NCBI RefSeq assembly: GCF_035994185.1
Contig: NZ_CP108538.1
Coordinates: 1,798,001 to 1,862,000 of the forward strand
Source of the DNA: Streptomyces sp. NBC_01217
GTDB lineage: Bacteria > Actinomycetota > Actinomycetes > Streptomycetales > Streptomycetaceae
Direction: 5' to 3'
DNA length: 64,000 bases
The notes below the pieces were generated by a model. It searched no databases. It had not been told where the DNA came from and worked only from the letters and a program-made list of their open reading frames with translations. The position numbers were made by a program, and so were the translations under genes. Position 1 is the first letter of the stretch; every line of letters starts with the position of its first letter. Of the stretch, positions 36,857 through 45,825 are shown one piece after another.

Positions 36857-36861
36857 ACAGC

Positions 36862-36903
36862 ACAGGAGCGCCGGGCGGGGACATACCCGCCCGGCGCTCC
36901 TGT
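36862..36903. terminator. Bidirectional terminator between parJ and the GH31 gene
   Basis: An exact 18-bp stem (36862-36879 with 36886-36903) and a 6-nt loop in the gap between two convergent genes. Confidence 0.85.
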
Positions 36904-36916
36904 CCGTCCGGACCGT

Positions 36917-39900
36917 TCAGGAACAGGTGAACCGCGCCGCGGCCCAGTCCCCGTGGTCACCGGTCTTGGATCCATTGGTGTCCGTGACCTTCAGATGCAC
37001 ATGGCGCGCACCGTCGAGCCTCACATCGACCGGCACGGTCGCCGACGCCCCCGTCACCTTCGGCGAGGTCCACAGCACCTTGCCGTCCGCCTCGACGGAG
37101 AACGCCACTTCGCCGTAGCCGTTGATCTCGTCGTCGATCCCGACGTCCGCGGTGAAGGCGGCGCAGCGCCCGCCGAGATAGACCTCGATGTCGGAGTCGG
37201 CATGGCTGCCGATCCCCTTGTCGTACGTCTTTCCCGCGAGGGTCAGCGGGTGTCCGTCGGCCGCGCCCGACTCGCCGTTGCTGCGGTCCCGTTCGGCCGG
37301 CCCGTATCCGTTGACCGACTTCAGCCACACCAGATCGCTCACCCAGGCCTCGCCGGTGGGCGGCGCCGGCATCACACCGGCGGCGAACCGCTGGACGGTG
37401 CTGCGGTCCTCACCGGCCGCCCGGTAGCGGGCGAGTGCGGTGATCCGCGCCTCCCCCGCCGCGGCGTCCTTCGCCGGGGTGACCGAGAGCTCGACCCGCC
37501 GGGTGGTGCCCGCCGCAATCCGCTCCACGGCCGGGGCCGCTGCGACCTGCCAGCCCTCGGGAACGTCCAGGGTGAGCGACGCGTCCGTCACATCGGCGCT
37601 GCCCGCGGTGACATCGACGGCGACGGTGCCTTCGACACCCGCGCCGATCTCCTGCCCGGCCGGCGCGGAGACGGCGGCCGTCGCGGCGGCGTTCCGTCCA
37701 CCGACCGCGCTCGTGTTCTCCAGCTTCACGGAGAACTTCCTGTCGGTGGACAGGGGCGCGGTCTTGATCTTCACGACGCCGCCGCGGTCGTCCCGGTCGT
37801 ACCACCAGCCCTGCTCGGCGGCGCGGTACGCGGCCGCGGAACCCAGCCGGGGCAGCTTGCCGTCGAGCTCGACCGCGCTCGGCGCGGAGCCGGTGTGCAC
37901 GCTGAACTCGTACGGGCGCACGCGCTGCTTGCCCGTGAACTTCCCCTTGCTCGCACCGATCCGCACGGTGACGTCGCCCGCGCCCCGGACCGGCGCGTCG
38001 ACGTCGGCGGTCTGGGTGGCGTACTCGCCGTCACGGTGCTGCCGGGTGACGCCGTCGTCCTCGTACAGTGTGAAGGAGGACCGGCCCTGCGGATAGATGT
38101 CCCAGGCGAGCGGGGAGTCGGCGGTGCGGTCCTTGTACGAGCGGATGCCCGGCCACATCGGCACACTGGCACCGCCCTTGACGAACAACGGCAGGGTGTC
38201 GAGCGGGGCGCTGTAGTGGTCGACGGTGGTCGGCCCCTCGTAGGTGCGGCCGCTCCAGTAGTCGGTCCAGGTGCCCTTGGGCAGGTAGATGCCGTTGCGC
38301 TCGGTGCTGTCCTCGTAGACGGGTGCGACGAGGAAGTCCTCGCCGGACATGAATTCGTACTTCGCCGCGTCCGTCGCCGCCTTCGGGTCGTCCGGGTATT
38401 CGAGGACCAGCGGCCGGACCATGCCGACGCCGGTCTTCGTGGCCTCGTGCGCGTAGGAGTACTGGTAGGGCAGCAGTGACTCCTTGAGCTTGAGGTAGTC
38501 GCGGTTGATGGAGGTGTACGGCTCTCCGTAACGGTAGGGCTGCTTGTCGCTGGCCGCCCAGCCGTCCATGGTCATCGTGGTGCCCAGGAACATCTTCCAC
38601 TGGAGGTCACGGGTGTACGTCTTGGCGCTGCCGCCGAAGATGCCGTCGACGTCGCCGGTGGTGTAGGCGAGACCGGACATCGTGGCCCCGGCGTAGGTCG
38701 GGATCTGCCAGCGGATGTACTCCCAGGTGCCGTACTGGTCGCCGGACCACTGGACGCCGCAGCGCTGCGCACCCGACCAGCTCTCGGGGGCGTAGGTGAA
38801 GCCGCGGGCGTCGCTGTTGTCCTCGATGCCCTTGTACGCGTCCTTGCAGCCGTCCAGGGCGAACTTGTAGCCCGAGCCGACCCAGGCCACATCCAGCTTG
38901 GCGACCCGCTGGCCGGCCTTGACCTGGTCGGCGATCTTGTCGATGCCGTCCTCGGTCCACAGGCCGAGCTGCATACCGCGGTCCTGGAGGCCCTTGGAGG
39001 TCTCCGCGAGGTCCTCGTAGCCGCAGCCGTAACCGTCGTTGACGAGCATCCAGCCGTTCGGCATGTCGTGCTCGACGTAGCCGTCGGCGATCTTCAGCGC
39101 GTCCAGGGTGTGGCGCTCGCCGCGGTTGGCGTTGTGGAGGTAGCAGTCGGCGTCGCCGATCTCCATCCCGTACACGGGCGGCAGGAAGGGCTTGCCGGTG
39201 AGCTTCGTGTACTGCCCGATGACGTCCTTGGCGCTGTCGCCCGCGAAGTAGTAGGCGTCGAAGCGCTCTTCTTCCGCGCTGGTGGTCACCGGGTCGGTGA
39301 AGGCGTAGGTGTTCGGCGCATAGGTGTTGCGGTAGACGCCGTATCCGGCCGAGGAGAGGTAGAACGGCACGGAGTTGGGGTGGCCGCCGTCGTCCCAGTT
39401 GTAGTCGACGCCAACCTCGACGGTCTTGTCGCGGTGCGAGGTGTTGCCGCGGCCGTTCTGCATTCCGGCGCCGTAGAACTGCTCGTCCGCGCCGCGGCTC
39501 AGCGTCTGGGTGGTCCTTTCGCCGTTCCAGCTCAGCCCCTTGGCCTCGGACCAGACCCGGGTGCCGTCCGCCCGGTGGAGCTCGAAGCGCAGCGGAGACT
39601 TGTAGGCGCGCAGCGTGATACTGCCGGTGGAGAGTTCGTAGCGGTCGCTCCGCTCCTTCCATCGGGTGCGCGGGGCGCTGCCCTGCGGCAGGACTATGTC
39701 GTCGCCGGTGGGGTCCGAAAACGCACCGTCCGGGGCGAGTTCGATACGGAAGGTCTCGGCGGAGACGAAGCTGACCCGGGCCTCGGCGGCGCGGGCCCTC
39801 AAGTGGTAGACGGGTCCGTCGGCGGAGAATCCTGTGAGGTCGCCGACCGTGGTGGAGTCGGGCTCGGTCGGCTCGGCCTGTGCGCTGCCGGGCCCCGAGA

Positions 39901-39964
39901 AGACGGCGACCAGTCCCAGCAGAGCTGCAACTGCCGCCACTCTGATGCGCGTTGATGATTGCAT
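36917..39964 (-). CDS. Secreted glycoside hydrolase family 31 enzyme with NEW3 and NPCBM domains
   Basis: A 1015-aa exported alpha-glycosidase. Residues 1-30 are a Sec signal peptide ending AQA. The GH31 barrel has a likely nucleophile Asp in VAKLDVAWVG (about 355) and a likely acid/base Asp in WSGDQYGTWEY (about 407). A C-terminal beta domain follows (FTLYEDDGVT), then an NEW3-like domain (about 760-860) and a C-terminal NPCBM galactose-binding-like domain (YDKGIGSHADSDIEVYLGG). The nucleophile context LDVAW differs from classical alpha-glucosidases (KxDxGE) and recalls GH31 alpha-galactosidases. The ATG at 39964 lies beside a palindrome. Substrate uncertain. Confidence 0.88.
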   Translation of the reverse strand: MQSSTRIRVAAVAALLGLVAVFSGPGSAQAEPTEPDSTTVGDLTGFSADGPVYHLRARAAEARVSFVSAETFRIELAPDGAFSDPTGDDIVLPQGSAPRTRWKERSDRYELSTGSITLRAYKSPLRFELHRADGTRVWSEAKGLSWNGERTTQTLSRGADEQFYGAGMQNGRGNTSHRDKTVEVGVDYNWDDGGHPNSVPFYLSSAGYGVYRNTYAPNTYAFTDPVTTSAEEERFDAYYFAGDSAKDVIGQYTKLTGKPFLPPVYGMEIGDADCYLHNANRGERHTLDALKIADGYVEHDMPNGWMLVNDGYGCGYEDLAETSKGLQDRGMQLGLWTEDGIDKIADQVKAGQRVAKLDVAWVGSGYKFALDGCKDAYKGIEDNSDARGFTYAPESWSGAQRCGVQWSGDQYGTWEYIRWQIPTYAGATMSGLAYTTGDVDGIFGGSAKTYTRDLQWKMFLGTTMTMDGWAASDKQPYRYGEPYTSINRDYLKLKESLLPYQYSYAHEATKTGVGMVRPLVLEYPDDPKAATDAAKYEFMSGEDFLVAPVYEDSTERNGIYLPKGTWTDYWSGRTYEGPTTVDHYSAPLDTLPLFVKGGASVPMWPGIRSYKDRTADSPLAWDIYPQGRSSFTLYEDDGVTRQHRDGEYATQTADVDAPVRGAGDVTVRIGASKGKFTGKQRVRPYEFSVHTGSAPSAVELDGKLPRLGSAAAYRAAEQGWWYDRDDRGGVVKIKTAPLSTDRKFSVKLENTSAVGGRNAAATAAVSAPAGQEIGAGVEGTVAVDVTAGSADVTDASLTLDVPEGWQVAAAPAVERIAAGTTRRVELSVTPAKDAAAGEARITALARYRAAGEDRSTVQRFAAGVMPAPPTGEAWVSDLVWLKSVNGYGPAERDRSNGESGAADGHPLTLAGKTYDKGIGSHADSDIEVYLGGRCAAFTADVGIDDEINGYGEVAFSVEADGKVLWTSPKVTGASATVPVDVRLDGARHVHLKVTDTNGSKTGDHGDWAAARFTCS

Positions 39965-39967
39965 AGA

Positions 39968-39980
39968 GCGCTTTTAGCGC
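39968..39980 (-). promoter_or_regulatory. Palindrome GCGCTTTTAGCGC at the GH31 start
   Basis: GCGCT-TTT-AGCGC lies only 3 nt before the GH31 start codon, where a ribosome site would be expected; none is visible. It resembles the short GC-rich operators of LacI-family sugar regulators. Binding is inferred. Confidence 0.45.
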
Positions 39981-40003
39981 AGCTACGAGCATTTGACCAT
40001 GGA

Positions 40004-40049
40004 CAAAAAGGACCGGCCCTGAACTTCGTGGAGAAGTCCAAGGCCGGTC
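40004..40049 (-). terminator. Intrinsic terminator of mshC
   Basis: On the minus strand GACCGGCC and GGCCGGTC (40011-40018, 40042-40049) close an extended hairpin with an inner GGACTTC/GAAGTTC pairing, followed by CCTTTTT. It lies about 24 nt after the mshC stop. Confidence 0.85.
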
Positions 40050-40072
40050 AACAGACAGAAATGAACAGGTTG

Positions 40073-41302
40073 TTACAGCGCGACGCCCAGCAGCGCGTCG
40101 ACGGTGCGCGAGACGAGGCCGGGTGCGCCCTCGTCCGTACCGCCCCGGGCGTTCTGACGCTCGGCCCAGCGGTCCACGGCGGCCAGGGCTGCCGGTGCGT
40201 CCAGGTCGTCGGCGAGGGCCTCGCGGACCTCCTCGATCAGGGCCTCGGCGGGCAGTCCGTCGGGCCGGGAGACGGCGGACCGCCAACGCCCGAGCCGCTC
40301 CACGGCATCGGCGAGCACCTGGTCGGTCCACTCCCAGTCCGACCGGTAGTGGTGCGACAGCAGGGCGAGGCGGATCGCCGCCGGGTCCACGCCTTCATGG
40401 CGCAGCTTCGAGACGAAGACCAGGTTGCCCTTGGACTTGGACATCTTCTCGCCGTCCAGTGCGACCATTCCGGCGTGCACATACGCCTGGGCGAACGGGT
40501 ACTCGCCGGTCAGCACCTGGGCGTGCGAGGCGCCCATCTCGTGGTGCGGGAAGGCGAGGTCCGACCCGCCTCCCTGGACGTCGAAGCCCATTCCGAGGTG
40601 GTCCAGGGCGATGGCGACGCACTCGATGTGCCAGCCGGGCCGGCCCGGGCCGAGCGAGGCCCCGTCCCAGCTCGGCTCGCCCTCGCGGGCGGCCATCCAG
40701 AGCATCGGGTCGAGGGGGTTCTTCTTGCCGGGGCGCTCCGGGTCGCCGCCGCGCTCGGCGGAGAGCAGCCGCATCGCCTCGGCGTCCAGGTTGGACACCT
40801 CGCCGAAGTGCGGGTCGGCCTCGACGGAGAAGTACACGTCCCCTTCGAGTTCATAGGCTGCGCCGGCGTCCCGGAGCCGTTCGACGAGCGGGACGATGCC
40901 CGGTATGGCCTCGACGGCACCGATGTAGTGCTTCGGCGGGAGCATGCGCAGAGCAGTCATGTCCTCGCGGAACAGGGCCGTCTCGCGCTCGGCGAGCTCG
41001 GTCCAGTCCTCGCCGTCACGCACGGCCCGCTCCAGCAGCGGGTCGTCGACGTCGGTCACGTTCTGGACATAGTGAACCTGCCGCTTGGTGTCGAGCCACA
41101 CGCGCTGAACGAGGTCGAACGCGTTGTAGGTCGCCGCATGACCCATGTGGGTCGCGTCGTACGGCGTGATGCCGCAGACGTAGATACGGGCGACGGGACC
41201 GGGGTCAAGAGTGATCCGTCCGCCGGTCGCGGTGTCGTGGATCCGAAGGTCGCGGCCCTTGCCAGGCAGGGCGGGGACCTCAGAAGCGGGCCAGGCATGC
41301 AT
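40073..41302 (-). CDS. mshC: Cysteine:glucosaminyl inositol ligase MshC (mycothiol synthesis)
   Basis: Joins cysteine to GlcN-inositol with ATP, the penultimate step of mycothiol synthesis. 409 aa, a relative of cysteinyl-tRNA synthetase. The N-terminus [16 protein letters not shown] and the class I signatures THMGHA and KMSKSKGN are present, with the zinc-binding Cys in [19 protein letters not shown]. It lacks the tRNA anticodon-binding extension of CysS. ATG at 41302. The mscR-like gene at 58933 would use the mycothiol it helps make. Confidence 0.95.
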   Translation of the reverse strand: MHAWPASEVPALPGKGRDLRIHDTATGGRITLDPGPVARIYVCGITPYDATHMGHAATYNAFDLVQRVWLDTKRQVHYVQNVTDVDDPLLERAVRDGEDWTELAERETALFREDMTALRMLPPKHYIGAVEAIPGIVPLVERLRDAGAAYELEGDVYFSVEADPHFGEVSNLDAEAMRLLSAERGGDPERPGKKNPLDPMLWMAAREGEPSWDGASLGPGRPGWHIECVAIALDHLGMGFDVQGGGSDLAFPHHEMGASHAQVLTGEYPFAQAYVHAGMVALDGEKMSKSKGNLVFVSKLRHEGVDPAAIRLALLSHHYRSDWEWTDQVLADAVERLGRWRSAVSRPDGLPAEALIEEVREALADDLDAPAALAAVDRWAERQNARGGTDEGAPGLVSRTVDALLGVAL

Positions 41303-41455
41303 GCCATGAGCGTAACCGGATGCATCTTCCGGATACGAACCGGATGCCTGATCTTGACCGAAGAGGCGGTCTTGCGCGGCGTGGGTTCATCTGCTCCGGT
41401 ACGGGTCCCGGCCGCGCGTCCCCCACCCCCCGGTCGCCGCAGTGGCTTGATCTCG

Positions 41456-42310
41456 TCAGACCGGCGGCCAGGGGATCGACGGCCACTCACCGCTCGGCTG
41501 CGGGTGCCGTCCTGACGCCCGCAGCCCTTCCACGCGCCCCCTCAGGGCCTCGATCTCGGCCTCGGTGATCAGCTCGGCCAGCCGGGTGACGAGCGGGGCG
41601 CCCGGCGCCAGCTGCGCACCGAGCCGGTCGACGACCTCGACGGCCTCGGCCGTCAACGGCTCTCCCGCCCACCCCCACAGCAGCGTGCGCAGCTTGTCGT
41701 CGGAGTTGAATGTCACACCGTGGTCGATGCCGTAGAGCCGGCCGTCGGGCGAGGGCAGCAGATGACCGCCCTTGCGGTCACCGTTGTTGATCACCGCATC
41801 GAGGACCGCGAGCCTCCGCAGCCGCGGATCGTCCGCGTGGACCAGCAGGGCCGTCTTCCCCTCCCCGACCTCGGCGAGGGCGACGGCCTTCCAGCCCTCG
41901 CCGGGCTCCTCCTCCTCGACGAGCGCGAGAAGCGGGGGCCGACCGTCCGCGGAGGGCTCGTCGTCCTCCGGCGCCGCTTCGATCCACAGCTGGCACATGC
42001 CCTCGCCGTACGGCCCGTCCCGCAGCACGGTGGGCGGTACGAGCCCCCATCCGGTCGCCTGGGAGATCTCGTACGCGGCGACCTCACGCTGGGCGAGCGT
42101 GCCGTCCGGGAAGTCCCACAGGGGCTGTTCCCCGGCCACGGGCTTGTATACGCACGTGACTTCGTCGCCCTCGTGGGTGACCGTGCAGTAGAGCACCGCG
42201 TTCGACGCCCCGCGGATCTGTCCGCGGACGGTGAGCCGGCCCTCGGTGAGCAGCGTGACCAGTTCGGTGTCGGTCAGGCTCCGCGACGGTATCCGTTCTG
42301 GCGCGGGCAT
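41456..42310 (-). CDS. SCO1664-family protein, PI3/PI4-kinase-like fold
   Basis: A 284-aa conserved actinobacterial protein. Kinase-fold features: a Lys in VTCVYKPVAGE (ATP contact), DAVINNGDRKGGHLL (catalytic loop) and LYGIDHGVTF (metal Asp), as in the PI3/PI4-kinase and HipA group. It may phosphorylate a small molecule or protein, but no substrate is known to me. The ATG at 42310 follows GGAAGG and lies inside the 3' end of the DUF3090 gene (37-nt overlap). It is one of three genes adjacent in the same order in mycobacteria as I recall (Rv2133c-Rv2135c). Confidence 0.82.
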   Translation of the reverse strand: MPAPERIPSRSLTDTELVTLLTEGRLTVRGQIRGASNAVLYCTVTHEGDEVTCVYKPVAGEQPLWDFPDGTLAQREVAAYEISQATGWGLVPPTVLRDGPYGEGMCQLWIEAAPEDDEPSADGRPPLLALVEEEEPGEGWKAVALAEVGEGKTALLVHADDPRLRRLAVLDAVINNGDRKGGHLLPSPDGRLYGIDHGVTFNSDDKLRTLLWGWAGEPLTAEAVEVVDRLGAQLAPGAPLVTRLAELITEAEIEALRGRVEGLRASGRHPQPSGEWPSIPWPPV

Positions 42311-42870
42311 ACGTGTCCTTCCGGGTCGAGCGGCAGGCTGCACAGCGGGCACGGCGGGCGCCCGGCGTTCACGACATCCAGGGCGCGCTTGGCGAAGGCA
42401 CGGGCCTGCGCGCCGCTGAGGCGGACCCGGAGCATCGGCGGACCGTTCTCCTCGTCCTGGAGCAACCGCTCCTCGGCCTCCGCGAGATCCTCGTCGGAGT
42501 CCACGTCCAGCTCGACCAGCGCCTGCGCCTGCGCCTCGACGATCATGCGCTGTTCCTCGCCGTCCCAGGCGAGCGCCATCGTGCCGACCCGGAACTCCTC
42601 CTCGACGGGCGCGTCGAGCGGGGCGGTGTCGGTGACATCCATCGGGGCCACGGCGGGCACCGGCGAATTCCCGCCGGTCCGCCGCACCACTTCGTCGAGC
42701 AGTTCGTCGATGCGCTCGGCGAGCGCGGCGACCTGCGTCTTCTCCAGGGCCACGCTGGTGACGCGTCCCCCTGAGGATGCCTGCAGGAAGAACGTACGAC
42801 GTCCAGGCAACCCGACCGTACCGGCCACGAAGCGGTCCGGGGGGTCGTAGAGGAACACCTGACGGGACAC
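42274..42870 (-). CDS. DUF3090 family protein
   Basis: A 198-aa conserved actinobacterial protein of unknown function. The first part (MSRQVFLYDPPDRFVAGTVG) is the family hallmark. Near the C-terminus CPLCSLPLDPEGHVCPRQNG is a compact zinc-ribbon-like motif. GTG at 42870, with GGGAGACAGG upstream. It overlaps the SCO1664-like gene by 37 nt, so the two are translationally coupled. The middle is very acidic. Confidence 0.88.
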   Translation of the reverse strand: MSRQVFLYDPPDRFVAGTVGLPGRRTFFLQASSGGRVTSVALEKTQVAALAERIDELLDEVVRRTGGNSPVPAVAPMDVTDTAPLDAPVEEEFRVGTMALAWDGEEQRMIVEAQAQALVELDVDSDEDLAEAEERLLQDEENGPPMLRVRLSGAQARAFAKRALDVVNAGRPPCPLCSLPLDPEGHVCPRQNGYRRGA

Positions 42871-42976
42871 GTCCTGTCTCCCTTGAAAATTGACGGCGGA
42901 TGAGGGGCGGCCGGGCTCCGGGGGATTCTCCCCGGGAAGGGTGCCTACGGCGCGTCCACCCTACTGCGCGGAGCGA

Positions 42977-43699
42977 TCACGGCGCCCCAGCGCCGCCGCC
43001 GACCGCCGCGTCGGCATCGGCCTGTGCCGCCGGGCGCCCGCCCCGGTCCGTCGCACCGGCCGGCTCGCGGGGCGCCAGCGGGGCGAGGTCCCCGGTGTCA
43101 CCGAGGCGCAGCAGGAAGGGCCGCAGTCTGGTGTACCGGATCGCGGTGACCGAGCAGGGGTCGGCCTGGATCCGCTGGAAGAGGTCGAGATGCATGCCGA
43201 GCGCATCGGCGACGACGGCCTTGATGATGTCGCCGTGCGAGCACATCACATAGGCGGCGTCGTCGCCGTGCTCCGCCTCGATCCGCGCGTTCCACTCCCG
43301 TACGGCGTCGACGGCACGCGCCTGCATGGCACGCATCGACTCGCCGCCGGGGAACGCGGCGGCCGACGGATGCTGCTGCACGACACTCATCAGCGGTTCG
43401 TCGGTGAGTTCCGCCAGCTTGCGCCCCGACCAGTCGCCGTAGTCGCACTCGCTGATCCGCTCCTCGGTGTGCAGCGTCAGCTCCGGCCGGGCTTCGAGCA
43501 GCGGCTGCAGGGTCTCCCGGCAGCGCTGCAAGGGGCTGCTGACGGCAGCGGCCAGGGGCAGCGCGGCCAGCCGCCCCGGCAGCGCCGCGGCCTGTGCGGC
43601 ACCGCGCTCGTCGAGTGCGACACCAGGGGTGCGGCCCGCGAGCACCCCCGCCGTGTTGGCGGTGGAGCGTCCATGGCGTACGAGGATCAGGGTGGGCAT
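42977..43699 (-). CDS. Histidine phosphatase family protein
   Basis: A 240-aa phosphatase of the phosphoglycerate-mutase-like superfamily. Catalytic LVRHGRSTANTAGVLAGR (His about 9) and the second catalytic His in AAYVMCSHGDIIKAVVAD are intact, as is ERISECDYGDWSGRKLAEL. It belongs to the group annotated as probable phosphomutase in actinobacteria. The C-terminal 30 residues are a variable Ala/Pro tail. First gene of the minus-strand series leading to the DUF3090 and kinase-fold genes; divergent from corA. Confidence 0.9.
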   Translation of the reverse strand: MPTLILVRHGRSTANTAGVLAGRTPGVALDERGAAQAAALPGRLAALPLAAAVSSPLQRCRETLQPLLEARPELTLHTEERISECDYGDWSGRKLAELTDEPLMSVVQQHPSAAAFPGGESMRAMQARAVDAVREWNARIEAEHGDDAAYVMCSHGDIIKAVVADALGMHLDLFQRIQADPCSVTAIRYTRLRPFLLRLGDTGDLAPLAPREPAGATDRGGRPAAQADADAAVGGGAGAP

Positions 43700-43758
43700 A
43701 CCGGCCAGCGTAGGCCGCTGCCGCCGGTGAGGTGCGCCGGGGACCGGAGCAGGGAAGA

Positions 43759-44754
43759 ATGCGCGCCGTGATTGTGGACTGTGCGATCTACCGGGGCGGG
43801 CGCCGAACCGAGGGCCCCGCCGACCTCTCCGATGCCCTGGCGGAGGCCCGGGCCACCGGGGACGCCTTCCTCTGGATCGGGCTGCACGAGCCGACGGAGA
43901 AGGAATTCGAGCTCGTCAGCAGCGAGTTCGGCCTCCACCCGCTGGCCGTGGAGGACGCCCTGGGCGCGCACCAGCGGCCCAAGCTGGAGGTGTACGACGA
44001 CTCGCTCTTCGCGGTCATCAAGCCGGTGGTGTACGAGCACCTGAGCGACACGGTGAAGACCGACGAGCTGATGGCCTTCCTTGGCGATTCGTTCGTCGTG
44101 ACGGTCCGGCACGGGGAGAGCGCGCCGCTCACCGCGGTACGCCGCCGTCTGGAGTCCGAACCGGAGGTCCTGCGGCACGGGCCGACCGCGGTGCTGTACG
44201 CGATCAGCGACGCCGTCGTCGACCACTACATCGAGGTGGCGGGCGAGCTCCAGGTCGACCTGGAGGAGCTGGAGGCCGAGGTGTTCGCGCCGACCGGCGT
44301 CGTGGACACCAAGAACACCGCGTCCCGTATCTACACCTTCAAGCGGCAGATCCTGGAGTTCCGGCGGGCCACGGGGCCGCTGAGCGAGCCCATGGCCCGT
44401 CTGGCGAGCGCGGGCGTGCCGTTCGTCCACGAACACTCGCAGCCGTTCTTCCGCGACGTGAGCGACCATCTGACGCGTGCCAACGAGTACGTGGAGGGGC
44501 TGGACCGGCTGCTCTCCGACATTCTCGCGGCGCATCTGGCCCAGGTGGGAGTCCGGCAGAACGACGACATGCGCAAGATCTCGGCCTGGGCGGCGATGGC
44601 CGCCGTGCCGACCCTGGTGGCGGGCATCTACGGCATGAACTTCGAGCACATGCCGGAACTCGGCTGGAAGTGGGGCTATCCGGCGGTGATCGTGGTGATG
44701 GGTTCGGTGGTCTTCGGCCTGCACCGGCTCTTCAAGCGCCGCGGCTGGCTCTGA
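43759..44754 (+). CDS. corA: CorA-type magnesium/cobalt transporter
   Basis: A pentameric divalent-cation channel. 331 aa from the ATG at 43759 (AGGGAA upstream). A long cytoplasmic helical domain precedes two C-terminal membrane helices. The selectivity motif GMN is present in YGMNFEHMPELGW between them, and the C-terminus is basic (LFKRRGWL). Divergent from the phosphatase gene; its stop is inside a terminator hairpin (44753-44781). Confidence 0.94.
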   Translation: MRAVIVDCAIYRGGRRTEGPADLSDALAEARATGDAFLWIGLHEPTEKEFELVSSEFGLHPLAVEDALGAHQRPKLEVYDDSLFAVIKPVVYEHLSDTVKTDELMAFLGDSFVVTVRHGESAPLTAVRRRLESEPEVLRHGPTAVLYAISDAVVDHYIEVAGELQVDLEELEAEVFAPTGVVDTKNTASRIYTFKRQILEFRRATGPLSEPMARLASAGVPFVHEHSQPFFRDVSDHLTRANEYVEGLDRLLSDILAAHLAQVGVRQNDDMRKISAWAAMAAVPTLVAGIYGMNFEHMPELGWKWGYPAVIVVMGSVVFGLHRLFKRRGWL

Positions 44755-44781
44755 CCGGCGGTGGGGCGCACCGCCCGGGTC
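44753..44781. terminator. Hairpin overlapping the stops of corA and the ferritin-like gene
   Basis: GGCGGT/ACCGCC (44757-44762, 44770-44775) plus flanking pairs form a stem that touches both convergent stop codons. Confidence 0.6.
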
Positions 44782-45568
44782 AGGCGAACTCGTGCGCCTG
44801 TGTCGCGGGACCGCCCAGTGCGTCGCGCCGCTCGGGCGGCGCCAGGCTCACCATGCGCCGCCAGCCGACGAGCCGTTCGTACGCGTAGACGGCGTGGATC
44901 CCCGCGGCCAGCAGCGCCGCCTTGGCCCGGGGCCAGCCCAGGATGCGGCCCATGTGGTCCATCACGGCGAGGCTGACGTCGCGGTAGACCCGGATCTCGG
45001 TGAGCGCGCACTCGCGCAGGATGCGCTGGATCGTACGGCCGTGTCCGCAGCGGGCGAGGCGGAGCAGTTCCTCGTGGCAGTACGCCAGGTGGTTGTCCTC
45101 GTCGTTCGAGATCATCTTCACCGCGCGGCCGAGGTCGGGGTGGTCGGCGAAGTACTTGCAGAGCAGCGTCATCTGCTCGGAGGCGCGCTGTTCGGTGACC
45201 CGGCTGTGAGCGAGGTAGGTGATGATGTCGCGCTCGGAGAGCGGTTCCTCGCGGCCCAGCTGCTCATGGGCGAGGCCGATGCCGTGCTTCTCCAGCAGCA
45301 TCGTGTAGTCGGTCTCGTGCGGAACCTCGGCCGGCTGCAGCCCCCGCTTCCTCAGCAGCGCGTTGAAGATCCGGCCGTGCTTGTCCTCGTCGGCGCCGTG
45401 CCGCGCGATCTTGGGCGCCAGGGCCCGCTGACTCTCGGGCACGAGGGCCGCGATCCGGCCGTTCTCCCAGCCGCCCTGGGACTCGCCGCTGGCAGCGATG
45501 GAACAGAACAGCCGGAACGACTCGTCTTCGTCGAGAATCTCCTGGAACAGGTTCCTTGCCGAGAGCAT
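44780..45568 (-). CDS. Ferritin-like (di-iron) domain protein
   Basis: A 262-aa, largely helical protein. Glu/His pairs suit a ferritin-like di-iron centre: KIARHGADEDKHGRIF, RVTEQRASEQMTLL and ISNDEDNHLAYCHEELLRLA. It resembles a conserved Streptomyces group annotated as ferritin-like; the reaction is unknown (oxidation or iron handling). The ATG at 45568 follows GGAGGTGGC. Convergent with corA. Confidence 0.75.
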   Translation of the reverse strand: MLSARNLFQEILDEDESFRLFCSIAASGESQGGWENGRIAALVPESQRALAPKIARHGADEDKHGRIFNALLRKRGLQPAEVPHETDYTMLLEKHGIGLAHEQLGREEPLSERDIITYLAHSRVTEQRASEQMTLLCKYFADHPDLGRAVKMISNDEDNHLAYCHEELLRLARCGHGRTIQRILRECALTEIRVYRDVSLAVMDHMGRILGWPRAKAALLAAGIHAVYAYERLVGWRRMVSLAPPERRDALGGPATQAHEFA

Positions 45569-45734
45569 CACTGCCACCTCCGTACCGGCATCCACCGACC
45601 GCCAGTCAAATGCGACACGCCCACCCGGGCAACAGGAACGCCCCCCGGCTACGCCGGACGGGGCCGAGACCCCCCACCCGGCCGCCCAGCACTCCCCGGC
45701 CCGCCAGGCGTAACCCCGCGCCGCCGCACGCGTT

Positions 45735-45746
45735 GTTACGCGTAAC
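45735..45746. promoter_or_regulatory. Exact palindrome GTTACGCGTAAC
   Basis: A 12-bp perfect palindrome in the 257-nt gap between the F420 oxidoreductase stop and the ferritin-like start; a half copy (GCGTAAC) lies at 45708. It may be an operator for the ferritin-like gene. The rest of the gap is C-rich with no other clear feature. Confidence 0.45.
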
Positions 45747-45825
45747 GGCCGTGGCGGGGACGACCCCCGAGCCCCCACCACGGCCGTAGCGCTGCCCCGC
45801 CCCCGGCGCCCAGGCGCCCCCGCGT

